From positions 7,540,501 through 7,604,500 of the forward strand of contig JAFMOC010000003.1 in the NCBI GenBank assembly GCA_019802505.1: a DNA stretch of 64,000 bases. The letters run 5' to 3'. Positions 23,698 through 33,365 of the stretch are shown here, one piece after another. Both the position numbers and the translations under genes were made by a program. Within the stretch, counting starts at the first letter, position 1. Every line of letters begins with the position of its first letter. Below the pieces are notes generated by a model. The model was not told where the DNA came from, did not search any database, and saw only the letters and a list, made by a program, of their open reading frames with translations. The stretch comes from Corydoras sp. C115. Lineage: Eukaryota; Chordata; Actinopteri; Siluriformes; Callichthyidae.

Positions 23698-26600
23698 ATC
23701 TATGTTGTTAGATTGCTAACAATAAAAGTGTCAAAAATATTGTAATGTAATGTAAATTTTATGGCACTTGTTTTTAAACCAGCAAAATAATCGGTATAAT
23801 ATCAATGTTTTTCCATGAACATATGTTGATATATGTGTAAATATATGTGTTGATGTTATAATTTATTTCTGATTAGTTTAGGCCATTTGTGCTTTAAAGT
23901 AAAATAAAGCTTTTTTTCAGATAAGCCCAAACTGTTTCTTTGTTTTAATGTATGCTTTAGATGACCAGGATTTGACTGTTCTTTCCTGGGCTGTTGACCG
24001 AAGTCAGGGGGCAGGTTTGAAGGTGGCTGGGGATTCTATTACTGTGGTTACTGAGGGCTTGTACTTCATTTACAGTCAGGTTTGTGCTCAGTCCTTTATT
24101 GAGTTCTCACTGTTATCCAATTAATTACTATTTGAATACTGTAATATATGTATAAGTTTTAATGGACAGAAGAATTAAGCTTTAAGGGATGCCTGGATTT
24201 CAACATTCTCTCTGAAGTAATTACACCTGTCATGTCTTCATTAAAACATCTATTAATCATTTATGCTAAAGTCTCTCAAACCTTTTAATTAAGGACCAGT
24301 TTTAATAATGAAAATGAACTGAGGATTCTCTGATGTATAACTATAATTAAGTGCTCCCTGGGCACTGTTTACAAGGCTGCCCACTGCTCCAGGCATGTGT
24401 GCTCACTTCTCTCAGTGTGTGTACAGTATACTCTATGTGTGTTTCACAGCATGAATGGGTTAAATGTAATAAATTCATCTGTGTGTAAGCACAGTTGGCA
24501 AAATAGATCACTTTACTGGCAAGCACTTACAAACAAATCATGCACTCCAAGTTTCAGTTTTAGGGCTCTTTCTTACACTCAGGACAGGGTGCCAATCTAT
24601 CATTGGACACACACTCACTCACACACACAGACAAAATAAGGGCAATTTAGCTTGAAACCATGTTTTTTAACTGTGGGAGGAAACCCGGATCGGGATTTGA
24701 ACCTGGAATCCCAGTGTTAAGAGATGAAAGTGCTAACCACCAAGCCACCATGTCAATCTACAATTCTATTGTGTTACTTAAATTAATAAAATAGTTTTAT
24801 TTTATTTTATTATGAAGTTTCTTACTTCAATGTTTTGACAAAAGTTAAAATACCATTCTTATGTATTTGGCTGCACATCATAAAAACTATAAATAAAGGC
24901 TTTTAAAAACATTAATCTGAGCTTTCGCATAAGTCATAACTCATCTTTCTCCATTGGCTCCCTGTAGCAGCTCGCATTCAGTACAGGGCACTGACTCTGA
25001 CCTAAAGGAAATTTCTCGATCTGACCCCTCTTACCTTCAATCTATATTTCCAAAATACATTCCAACTCGTTCACTTTGCTCTAATGATAAATGTCGCCTG
25101 GTGATTCAACCTTAGTGTGGTGCTAATTCTTACTCCATATCGTTCAACACTGCTAAATGGAATGACCTTCCCAACTCTGTCCGTAAGGCTGAGTCTCTTA
25201 GCACCTCTAAGAAACATCTCAAAACACATCTCTCCCACACACATTGGCTATAAAAAAGACAGATTGGATAATGAAGTTGAAAATGAATGTTTTTTATATT
25301 TCTCGTAATGCCAAAGCACAAAAACCTCTTTCCCAGCAAGCCTACAAAATACAGTAATGCTCCTCAGCTTTTTATCTGAAAAGCTTTTCTAAAGCTAGTC
25401 TAATGTGCTGATAGTTGGCCATGATATATATTCCAAATCATGATGTTGCCTTCTTCTCATTCACATCTTTTTGCAGATATAGTACCCTAACCATTTCTCA
25501 GACTATTTCTCTGAATATTTTGGTAAATGAGTAAACATTTAATTTTAATTAAGATCGGATTAATAATTTGGCAATCTGTGTTTCAATGTAAGATCAGGGT
25601 TCTGTACAAGTTTCTTTACACCAATCCTATTATATGCATAGAAGCACAGACATGCAGGACCTAGTAGTTCGGAGACTATTCCCCAACCTATAATTTGACA
25701 TTAAAAGCATATATTTATCTCAAGTGGATTTGTCTAATAAAGAATTGATATCACTCTTTTATGGAACCAACAACAAAAAAATATGTTTAAATTTAATAAT
25801 TGGCAAGGGTGATTTTACTTGTGGTCACATCTGATAGGCTATACTATGGATGTACTAATGTGTATCATACTGTTTACCACTGACTCTACCTTATCTCTTG
25901 TCTGCCTCTAGGTTCTCTATAAAGACTCGACCTTTGTAATGGGTCATGTGATAACTAAGCGACTGAACGGGGCAGAGACTAAACTAATGAAGTGTTTTAA
26001 GAGCATGCCCAGTAATACCAGTATGCCTTTTAACACATGCTACACTGCAGGTGAAACTCTCTCTCTCTCTTTTACTGTTTTCTTTCTATTTCCCTGTCTA
26101 TCTCTTGCTTTCATTCTTTCAGTTCCACAAAATTGCTTGCCTAATTACTTAAAACTTAACCTGATACTTTAGATTAGTTTTACTTTACACTATTTCATAC
26201 TTTTGGGCTGTATATCATTCATTCATTATCTTCCGCTTTATCCTATATTAGGGTCGCGGGGGGGTTCCCCATGCCCATCCAGGGGAGAACGTTTCGGGCG
26301 CTGGGCAGATACACCCAGGACAGGGCACCAATCTATCACTGGGCACACACTCACACACACAGACACGCACACAAACACACTCTATATGGGGCAATTTTGT
26401 AGAACTCGATTGACTTGATCCATGTTTTTGGACTGTGGGAGGAAACCGGAGAACCCGGAGGAAACCCACGCAGACACGGGGAGAACATGGAAACTCCACC
26501 CAGATGGGGATTCGAACCGGGAATCCCTAGTGCTGAGAAGCGAACGTGCTAATCACTAAGCCACAGTGCCACCCTGGCTGTATATCATCTACAACATATT

Positions 26601-27862
26601 AAATTTGATTAAATATTTACAAAATACGGTAAGAAAGTTTTGGGCACTGGGCAGATACACCCAGGACAGGATGCCAATCTATCACTGGGCACACACTCAC
26701 TCACACACTCACATACACTTTATGGGGCAATTTAGAGCATTCAATTCACCTTGAATCCATGTTTTTGGACTGTGGGAGGAAACCGGAAAACCCGGTGAAA
26801 ATCCCCTCAGGCATGGGAAGAACATGGAAACTCCACCCAGATTGGAATTCAAACCTGGAATCCCCAGCATTGAGAGGCGAACATGCTAACCACAAAGCCA
26901 CCGTGTCGCCCTCAACATTTATTTATAATAATAATATAAATAATAATTATACGGGTCAGTTCAAATATAATACATTTTTGGTCCAATTCATATAGAAAAC
27001 TGCACAAACAAAAACAGAATGCACTGATGGGACTCATATGGGTTTAACCTTTTTTTGGGCAGAACAAAACAAATCATTTTTTGTGTGAATCTGATTGTGC
27101 CAGTTTATTTTTATTCAGTTTAGAAACACACTTGTATAAAAACTAATAAAGCATTAGTGCAGTTTGTCTATCTGCCCTGCAATGAACTGGCCACATGTTC
27201 CGTTTATTTATATCCTTTCTGCCCTGTGAGACCTGGGTCAGAATACACCACTATTTTCCCATCCAGTCTTTTAAAGAATAATGAACTCCCCCAGATCCTT
27301 ACTTCAAAAAGATCAGACTCTCAGGAATACTCTTTCATACTCTGTCATGTTAATTAGTCGTGAGCTGCTCCACTTGTTTTTTTTTCTGTTGTTGCCTCTG
27401 TTGTTGTCACTGTTGCTAGTATAGGATTTATAATGGGCACATGTTTTAAATATTTTTTAACAATATTTAAGTTTTAACAATAGCTGTTGTCTGTACTATT
27501 TTTTTATGAAACATATGATAACTTGCAGAGTATAAACTGATTTTTCAGAGATTTTTGGGGCTGTGGGAGGGTGTCAACATACCACAGGTCATTAGTGTTT
27601 AAAAATGATGCAGTGCTAAAAGTAACATGCATTTACTGTACATTACAAGCAGGTCAACAGCAAAAACAATAGACATTCAGGCAAATAACAAACATTTCCT
27701 GCTGTTAGCTCATAGAGGAACTGTAATGTGACTTGTGTGTGGTTACTTTTAGGCGTTCACTTCCTGGAGTCTGGATCAGTTCTAGAACTCTCTGTGCCAC
27801 GCAGATCTGCTGATCTTGTCCTATTGGCTCAGGTGACCTTCATGGGGTTCTTCAGTATCTGA
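16889..27862 (+). CDS. tnfsf13: TNF-superfamily ligand of the BAFF/APRIL group, likely APRIL (TNFSF13)
   Basis: Six phase-compatible exons: 16889-17026, 17731-17812, 18760-18810, 23961-24079, 25912-26050, 27753-27862 (TGA), giving 212 residues. It predicts a type II membrane protein: very short cytoplasmic N-terminus, hydrophobic span at residues 7-20, a stalk with a CCC cluster (42-44), a furin-type site RQRR (69-72), then a TNF homology domain. Motifs typical of APRIL/BAFF are FLHLVPV (79-85), LYFIYSQVLYKD (about 124-135), TFVMGHV, CFKSMPS and NTCYTAG with a Cys pair 15 apart (158 and 173), and a C-terminal VTFMGFFSI. TFxMGxV, SMPS and the FxGF ending favour APRIL over BAFF; fish BALM is the main alternative. 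APRIL is known to bind BCMA and TACI and support plasma cells. Human APRIL is 250 residues, so this N-terminus is short. The exon 1/2 junction is ambiguous: donor 17031 (GTAAGT) with acceptor before 17738 also keeps the frame, giving 211 residues. Confidence 0.88.
17331..17674 (-). repeat. V-SINE-like SINE, full length, in intron 1
   Basis: It is flanked by the duplication TAGACATAAGATT (about 17316 and 17675). It carries the full set of blocks: tail CATCCATCCATTATCTTCCG, CCATGCCCATCCAGGGG, central block and tRNA head. It lies just upstream of exon 2 of the TNFSF13-like gene. Confidence 0.87.
17857..18376 (-). repeat. Two fused V-SINE-like copies in intron 2
   Basis: A first copy (17,857-18,085) runs into a second one (about 18,090-18,376) at the central block GACTGTGGGAGGATTGTG. 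The fusion point is also present in the duplicate at 14,409-14,706, which identifies this place as its source. Confidence 0.75.
19498..19660 (+). repeat. V-SINE-like copy, 5' truncated
   Basis: Starts at AAATTGCCCCATATAGAGTG and ends at GCGGAAGATAAT, so only the 3' half is present. Intron 3 of the TNFSF13-like gene. Confidence 0.8.
19797..20052 (-). repeat. V-SINE-like copy, head deleted
   Basis: Tail and middle blocks are clear (CATTCATTATCTTCCGTTTA, CTACCTTGAATCCATGTTTT). The segment between the central block and the final GCCACTGTGCCAACC is deleted. Confidence 0.75.
20084..20206 (+). repeat. V-SINE-like 3' fragment
   Basis: Only the last part of the SINE is present, from CAGCGATAGATTGGCGCCCT to GATAATGAAT. 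Confidence 0.78.
20250..20708 (-). repeat. LTR, left copy (3' LTR in element orientation)
   Basis: It runs from TGTCACATCC to TCGTTACA and is a 459 bp direct repeat of 21141-21599 with about ten differences by my count. On the minus strand it starts TGTAACGAGC, contains AATAAA (complement of 20490-20495 region) and ends GGATGTGACA, so the element is read on the minus strand. Confidence 0.88.
21141..21599 (-). repeat. LTR, right copy (5' LTR in element orientation)
   Basis: Same 459 bp unit as at 20250-20708. It ends GCTCGTTACA and is followed by TATATATAAT. No convincing tRNA primer-binding site is visible next to it on the minus strand (GAAAGACATGCCAAT). Confidence 0.88.
21660..23206 (+). 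mobile_element. Tc1/mariner-type transposon with long inverted repeats, inactive
   Basis: Terminal regions of about 200 bp are inverted copies: left GAAATTATTCATAACCCTGG and right complement GAAATTATTCATACTCCTGG; internal ends share CCAAAATTATTCATAAC against the complement of TTTTGGACATGCC. A transposase remnant lies between. Outer ends are eroded in TA-rich sequence, so the TA target duplication cannot be fixed. It is in intron 3 of the TNFSF13-like gene. Confidence 0.85.
22000..22998 (+). pseudogene. Tc1-like transposase, broken
   Basis: It starts MAKTKELTKDLRLCI with an N-terminal helix-turn-helix (GYKAISRCFQVPVATVQSII), followed by a GRKPKVTP linker. The frame breaks near 22,216 (TGA plus a shift through about 22,310). 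The DDE catalytic domain follows: DFWSDEAKIELFG holds the first Asp and FQHDNIPKHTA the second. Two stops (about 22804-22806 and 22810-22812) fall in the PDLNPIENLW motif around the third acidic residue. The C-terminus ends KKGFSINY. Multiple lesions make it a pseudogene. Confidence 0.88.
23204..23248. repeat. (TA)n microsatellite
   Basis: About 45 bp TA run abutting the right end of the Tc1-like element. Confidence 0.9.
23287..23637 (+). repeat. V-SINE-like SINE, full length
   Basis: Complete copy from TGGTAGCTTAATGGTTAGCA through the tail GATAATGGATGG, followed by a (TA)n run. Confidence 0.83.
23638..23694. repeat. (TA)n microsatellite after SINE tail
   Basis: About 57 bp perfect TA run directly after the SINE tail in intron 3. 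Confidence 0.93.
24573..24757 (-). repeat. V-SINE-like fragment
   Basis: From ACACTCAGGACAGGGTGCCA to CCACCAAGCCACCATG, with the central portion shortened. Intron 4 of the TNFSF13-like gene. Confidence 0.7.
24945..25250 (+). pseudogene. LINE reverse transcriptase C-terminal remnant (L2/CR1-like)
   Basis: Broken frames read SHLSPLAPC (from an ancestral LHWLPV motif), SDPSYLQSIFPKY and WNDLPNSVRKAESLSTSKK, with LKTHL. These are the usual tail phrases of fish L2/CR1-type LINE polymerases. Frameshifts and a stop are present. It lies in intron 4. Confidence 0.65.
25251..25911. other. Intronic sequence, nothing identified
   Basis: AT-rich end of intron 4 of the TNFSF13-like gene; no repeat family recognised. 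Confidence 0.4.
26218..26574 (-). repeat. V-SINE-like SINE, full length, intron 5
   Basis: Complete minus-strand copy flanked by GGCTGTATATCAT (about 26206 and 26576), an insertion duplication. Confidence 0.86.
26632..26911 (-). repeat. V-SINE-like copy, tail truncated
   Basis: From AAGTTTTGGGCACTGGGCAG to CCACCGTGTCGCCC; the 3' tail part is missing. Intron 5 of the TNFSF13-like gene. Confidence 0.8.
26912..27752. other. Intronic sequence, nothing identified
   Basis: End of intron 5 of the TNFSF13-like gene. No repeat family or extra exon was seen. Confidence 0.4.
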
Positions 27863-27981
27863 GTCTCAAATGTCAAGTGTTAATGTGTTATTTTGTTAGT
27901 CAACTTATTTGTGTTTATCCTTAATATTTATATGCTTTTACATGGCACTTAAAAATTTTAATTTCATTGAGTACTTATTCT

Positions 27982-27984
<3 letters not shown>

Positions 27985-28059
<75 letters not shown>

Positions 28060-28077
28060 CACACAGACACACACATA
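27985..28077. repeat. (CA)n microsatellite downstream of the TNFSF13-like stop
   Basis: About 90 bp CA run with few interruptions, roughly 120 bp after the stop codon, so it may lie in the 3' UTR. No AATAAA is evident between the stop and the array. Confidence 0.9.
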
Positions 28078-28137
28078 CAATTTTGGTCTTATGCTTTACA
28101 AAAATGTTATATATTCACCCTTTCATTTATAATTTTC

Positions 28138-28268
28138 TGCTTAATCGTCTTCTAGGGGCGCGGGGGGGGGGGGGGGAGTTTTGAGCGCTGGGCAGATACA
28201 CCCAGGGCAGGACACCAATCTATCGGCACACACTTACTCACACAGACACACACACACACTAACACACC
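28138..28268 (-). repeat. V-SINE-like 3' fragment
   Basis: TTCTGCTTAATCGTCTTCTA, a poly-G run, then GAGCGCTGGGCAGATACACC and a CA-rich end. Confidence 0.7.
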
Positions 28269-28548
28269 CACACACACATATGAAATCTGTTCCTATGCTT
28301 TACAAAGATTTTATATATATTTCATTAAATTCCAAGAAACGTATTTAAAGCTTAGCCATGAATACATCTACCCTTATATTAACCATAACCTTACCCTAAA
28401 CATAACCTACCAATAACTATAAACATACAACATGATTTTACATGATTTACATTGTGGGGACAAGCTTGCAATACCCACAAGTACATAAGTCCCACAGTGT
28501 GAGTGCCTTAACAGGATTTGGTTCCCACAATGTTATATATACACTATA

Positions 28549-29552
28549 TTTCCAAAAGTATTTGCTCATCTGCGTTTACACTCATTAGAACTTGAGTGAC
28601 ATCCCATTATTAATCCATCCATTCATCCATCCATTATCTTCAATATTATCCTATATTAGGGTCGCGGGGGGGTTCCCCTTGCCCATCCAGGGGAGAATGG
28701 TTAGGCCGCTGGGCAGATACACCCAGGACAGAGCGCCAATCTATCGCTGGGCACACACTCACTCACTCACTCACTCACTCACACAGACACATACACACTC
28801 TATATGGGGCAATTTGGAGAACTCAATTGACTTGATCCATGTTTTTGGACTGTGAGAGGAAACCGGAGAACCCAGAGGAAACCCACGCGGACACGGGGAG
28901 AACATGGAAACTCCACCCAGATGGGGATTCGAACCAGGAATCCCTAGTGCTGAGAGGCGAACGTGCTAACCACTAAGCCACCGTGCCGCCCCCATTCTTA
29001 ATCCATATCGTTTAAAATAATGTCCCAACTTTTGCAGCTATAACAGCTTCAACTCTTCTCATAAGGCATTTATAGGAGAATTTAAGAATATTTTGATCCT
29101 TCTTCCAGAAGCACATTTTTGAGGTCAGACACTGATGGTGGATGGTATTCCTCTATAGTCCATTGGCTGTGTGCTTTACCTCACTGTATCCAATGCACTC
29201 CATTACGCCTGGTGTTGTAAAGCCTGAATGCAGTTGCTTGGCCATGGAATCCCATTTCATGAAGCTCTCTACACTGTGTTCTTGAGTTTATCTGAAGGCC
29301 AAATGACGTTTGCACTCTGCAGATAGCTGGTGACCTCTGTGACTGCTGACCCACTTATTTTAAGTGGTCTATTTCTTTGTGAGTGAGTTGTTGCCATTTG
29401 TCGTTGTTGCCCAATTCCATTCAATTTGTTATAGTACCACAGACAGTTGAGTGTGAAATAGTCAGAAGTGAGGAAATTTTATGACTGGACTTGTTGAACA
29501 GATGGCATCAAATCATGATACCACTTTGGAATTACTTTTGGCAATATAGTGT
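28549..29552. mobile_element. Non-autonomous TIR transposon split by a nested SINE
   Basis: The left end TACACTATATTTCCAAAAGT is matched by the complement of the right end (TACACTATATTGCCAAAAGT), an inverted repeat of at least 20 bp with one mismatch. Without the inserted SINE the element is about 620 bp. It has no transposase frame. The end sequence is common in teleosts for a Tc1/mariner-type non-autonomous family. Confidence 0.78.
28619..28991 (-). repeat. V-SINE-like SINE, full length, nested in TIR transposon
   Basis: It is bounded by CCATTATTAATCCAT on the left and CCATTCTTAATCCAT on the right, a target duplication with one mismatch. It therefore inserted after the host transposon. Confidence 0.87.
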
Positions 29553-29558
29553 ACTCAG

Positions 29559-29562
<4 letters not shown>

Positions 29563-29602
<40 letters not shown>
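29563..29602. repeat. (CA)n microsatellite
   Basis: About 40 bp CA run just outside the right end of the TIR transposon. Confidence 0.9.
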
Positions 29603-29606
<4 letters not shown>

Positions 29607-29892
29607 AACACACACACAAACAGTATTTGGATGTTTATTGCACAATTAAGTAATTACTTGTCTAATACTGTCAATGTATCTGATCCACAATTAGCATTCA
29701 ATCACTAACCTGTTTAATTAATTAAGACTTATCACAAATCAATACTAATACTGTTGAAATAAAAAAAAACTTGCTAAACAAACTAAAATGGATGTATTTA
29801 TGTTACAAGTAAGAAGCTACACAATTACTAGTACTATTAAATCAGTTCCATTTTCTATTACTTGAAATATTATTTCCTTTTTTTCAGTTATC

Positions 29893-29989
29893 ATGCATCC
29901 ATCAGCTTCCACTTTATCCTCAACCAGGGTCGCGGTGGGGTTCCCCATTTCAGGCGCTGGGCAGATACACCCAAGCCACCGTGCCGCCC
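29893..29989 (-). repeat. V-SINE-like copy with large internal deletion
   Basis: Only about 97 bp remain: the 3' end, a skip, then the extreme tRNA head CCACCGTGCCGCCC. GTTATCAT flanks both sides (about 29886 and 29993), so both ends are original. Confidence 0.78.
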
Positions 29990-30019
29990 TCGGTTATCAT
30001 TACTTATTACATATTATCT

Positions 30020-30344
30020 CATCTCATGATCTTCCAATTAATTCTATACTAGTACTAAGGTCAAGGTTCCCCATGACCATCCAGTGGAGACCATTTCGGT
30101 CACTGTGCAGATACACTGTGCACACACTTTTACACACACAGAAACTGACATATTATAGGGCAATTTATAGCATCCAGTTTACATAGAATCCATGTTTTGT
30201 ACTGTGGGAAGAAACCGGAGAACTCAGAGAAAACCCACATGGACACGGGGAAAATTTGGAAAGTCCACCCAGAGTTGGATTCAAACAGGGAATACTCAAG
30301 CGCTGAGAGAGAAACATGCTAACCACTAAGCCACTGTCCCACCA
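30020..30344 (-). repeat. V-SINE-like copy, diverged
   Basis: All blocks are present but worn: CCATGACCATCCAGTGGAGA, GGGCAATTTATAGCATCCAG, CCACTAAGCCACTGTCCCAC. Confidence 0.75.
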
Positions 30345-30351
30345 TGTTTTA

Positions 30352-30690
30352 ACATCCATCCATCCATTATCTTCCACTTTATCCTCTACTAGGGTCGCGG
30401 GAGGGGGGGGGGGGTTCCCCATGCCCATCCAGGGGAGAACATTTCGGGCGCTGGGCAGATACACCCAGGACAGGGCGCCAATCTATTGCTGGGCACACAC
30501 TCACTCACACCAACACACTCTATATGGGGCAATTTTGAGAATTCAGTTAAACTTCATCCATGTTTTTGGACTGTGGGAGGAAACCGGAGAACTCGGAGGA
30601 AACCCACGCGGACACGGGGAAAACATGGAAACTCCACCCAGATTGGGATTTGAACTGGGAATCCCTAGCGCTGAGAGACGAACTAATGCA
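30352..30690 (-). repeat. V-SINE-like SINE
   Basis: Well-preserved copy from CATCCATCCATCCATTATCT to CTAGCGCTGAGAGACGAAC; the extreme tRNA head is missing. Confidence 0.82.
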
Positions 30691-30831
30691 CAACTGAACT
30701 GAAATGGTCTGTTGGGGTTGAACCCTGTACCTTGTACTGAATGCGAAAGCACATGAGCTACAGGGAGCCAATTGAGAGAGATGAGTAATAGAGTGACATG
30801 ATACGGCGCCCATGGATCAATTTGGGTTAGC

Positions 30832-30945
30832 TGTTTTGCTCAAGGGAAATTCAGCCAAAGTACAGCAGACCGGGAATTTAACCAGGGACCTTCAATTCGC
30901 CAAGTTGGTTCCTTAACCAACTGCCTATGACAGTCCCACATGGTA
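30832..30945 (-). repeat. tRNA-related SINE fragment (family 3)
   Basis: GGGAATTTAACCAGGGACCT and GGTTCCTTAACCAACTGCC resemble the head of the element at 61,430-61,650. Complemented, this gives a tRNA-like A/B box pair. Confidence 0.5.
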
Positions 30946-31095
30946 TATCTGTGGTGGTAGTAAAACAAAAAGAATTTGGTTAAATAAATGAAAAAAAAAT
31001 TGGCCACCCAATTGCACTGCAGAATATCTCTGTGTGAATAGTATGTACAGTTCTGATCTTAACTAAGATGGCAACGGTTGTGAAAATCGTGAATT

Positions 31096-31245
31096 TTCTG
31101 TGCTCTCTGCCTTGAATTATAAGCAATTTCAAGCACTGCTGGAAGAAACGGAATGTGCATACCCTGACATCCTGCTTCACTCCAGTGTCAGGTGGCTTAG
31201 TAGTGGAAAAGTGCTTGAAAGATTCGTGAACTGTAATCAGCAATC
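31096..31245 (+). pseudogene. hAT-superfamily transposase fragment
   Basis: One short open stretch reads LSALNYKQFQALLEE followed by LLHSSVRWLSSGKVLERF. The VRWLS.G.VL.RF signature is characteristic of hAT-derived proteins of the GTF2IRD2/ZBED5 type. Only about 45 residues are left, with no flanking domain found. It could be a remnant of an autonomous hAT element. Confidence 0.65.
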
Positions 31246-32129
31246 AAAGCCTTTCTGGTTAAAAGAGACCAGCATTACACAGAATTGGAGCATGCCAGGT
31301 GCTTTAAGAAACATTACATAATACTTGAATGAATTAAGTGTGTGTTTGCAGGAAGCTGGTCAAACACATTTCAATATAAGACATTTTTTAAGGAGATTTT
31401 AGCATTTTTAGAGATTTTTTTCACTTCATACAGCCAGACAAGTTCTCTGTCTTTAAGTTGTTTACTCCTGGTCCCCTGTAAGATAACCATTCTCATGACC
31501 ACCACAACCATACCCACTAAGCCCTGTTGTCAAAGGGAGATTCATTTTCAATTTTTTGCTATCATTGTTCCAGAGAACTCCAAAATTAAATAGTTGGGAT
31601 CCCAAAGGAATAAAACTGGCCCCAGTTACAGCTTTTCTATTGTCCAATAGTAGAAGATTTTTCTGCCCAAGTGGGTGTTACACAGACCCCTGCTATTGCA
31701 CTTTCAATAGACTGCACTCTGCAGAGTTTCACGTAAATTCTAATGTCAGCTTCTGTGAACTAGATGATTCACAGTCAGACAAAGACTATTCAATCTAGTG
31801 CTTGCAAATGCCACAATACAGTGGTTAATTGGCTTCCTGAATATTATGCTTGTTATGCAGCGTGTTATGCAGCTCATACTCCAGTTAAGTGCCAGGTTTT
31901 GACTCCTCATGCTACACAACTGAGGGTTTGTATTTTCTGGCAGATTTTTTTAATTCTGTCTAGCCTTCTGGATTTTTAACTGTTTACTGAATCTATGCAT
32001 TAAAACAGTTTGCATCACAAATTGACTTTATGGCTCCGAACTATACATTCTATTACTTGTACTCATTTCAGCTTATCCCTTTGATGATACTTCATTTGTC
32101 TTTTGCCCCTGACAACACCACTATCTCAG
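31246..32129. other. Non-coding sequence, possibly further transposon debris
   Basis: Short frames (31342-31593, 31556-31798) have no recognised domain. No splice-consistent exon chain was found. Confidence 0.35.
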
Positions 32130-32660
32130 TGGAATATCTGTGGAATATCTGCCTGCCTCACCGACAGTTTGGATGGAGGCTTGTCACCTCAAAGTAAATT
32201 TGGCACAAACAGATCTTCTCATAATCCCAGCTAAACCCTCAATCCATGACCTGACCTTCCAAATGGATGGCTCCACTATCTCTCCAATGGTCTTGGTCTC
32301 TTGGTCCGTAACCTTGGTTTTATAATTGACTCATATCTTAAACTATCTGATCCGGTCACTAAAATTGCCCATTCCTGCAGATTATTTCTGTACAGCATCA
32401 GGACATAGACTGGACATGCTACTCAGCTGTTAGTTTAAGCCCTCATCCTATCCTAGCTCGCTTATTGTAATGCTCTGCTTGCTGGTCTCCCAGCTTGAAC
32501 AATCAGGCCTCTACAACTGATTTAAAATTCTGCAGTCACTTGTGTTTAACCAGCCCAAGTAAACTCATGTCACTCCACTACTCATTTCTCTCCATTGGCT
32601 CCCTGTAGCTGCTTACATTTAGTACAAGACACTTACTCTGGCCTACTGTATATATAAAAG
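32130..32660 (+). pseudogene. LINE reverse transcriptase remnant (L2/CR1-like)
   Basis: Frames read WMEACHLKVNLAQTDLLIIPAKPS, the motif that follows the YADD block in fish L2/CR1-type LINEs. Fragments equivalent to LVFNQPK, HVTPLLISLHWLPVAA and LTLAY follow. Several stops and shifts interrupt it. Confidence 0.72.
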
Positions 32661-32799
32661 GGGGGCATGGGATAGGATAATGATAAGGTTTGATAATTCT
32701 ACAGTGTAGGTGTTATTTTTGTAACTAGTGACTTGTGTTGTTCTTTTAATTTGTATTATTTGTATAATTATTTTTAATCACTCTTCTCCCACAAATCCA

Positions 32800-33210
32800 T
32801 CAAAGTCCTCATCTTCTGTGTCTGAATTAAAAAGGTGCACTTTCGAGCACCCCCTCATCGATGTCTGAGTCAATCTCGTCACCAGGCAATGATGCCGGCT
32901 TTCGCGAAAGCTCGGACAACAGTTACCGCAGAAAGCTTAGCCCAGGCATCCACAATCCATTCACAGACGGTGGCGTAACTCGCCCGCCGCCGCCTCCCGA
33001 GTTTTAGTAAACATGTGTTTGCCGTCTATCATCCATCGCTCCCACGCCGCCCGCAACTTTACTCTAAGCGCCCTGTTTACGCCAATGTCCAGCGGTTGGA
33101 GTTCTTTATTTAATCTTCCCGGAATGACGGCAAGCTCCGAATTAATTTACTTCACTCAGCTTTTCTGTGAGATGAGCGCGCATGGAGTCACAGATCAGCA
33201 GGGACGGTAA
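32800..33210 (-). pseudogene. Pogo/Tigger-type transposase remnant
   Basis: Minus-strand translation gives LLICDSMRAHLTEKLSE, which is the second catalytic Asp block of pogo-like DDE transposases, then degraded equivalents of the LDIGVNRAFK region and, near 32,860-32,930, SELSRKPASLPGDEID-like tail residues. Stops and shifts are frequent. Confidence 0.6.
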
Positions 33211-33239
33211 TGTGTGGAAAAAACCACCCGGCGCACAAC

Positions 33240-33365
33240 AATACTTTTATAGATTTTGGAACTCAGTACACGTATAAGGCGCACCGGATTATAAGGTGCT
33301 GCACGTCCGATTTCTGGGAAAATTTTAGGCTTTTAGGTGCGCCTTATAGTCCGGAAAATATGGTA
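33240..33365. mobile_element. Terminal inverted repeat region of pogo/Tigger-like element
   Basis: ATAAGGCGCACCGGATTATA and its near complement AGGTGCGCCTTATAGTCCGG form a hairpin, ending TCCGGAAAATATGGTA. This end sequence is widespread in fish genomes. It adjoins the transposase remnant at 32,800-33,210, so both probably belong to one internally deleted copy. Confidence 0.62.
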
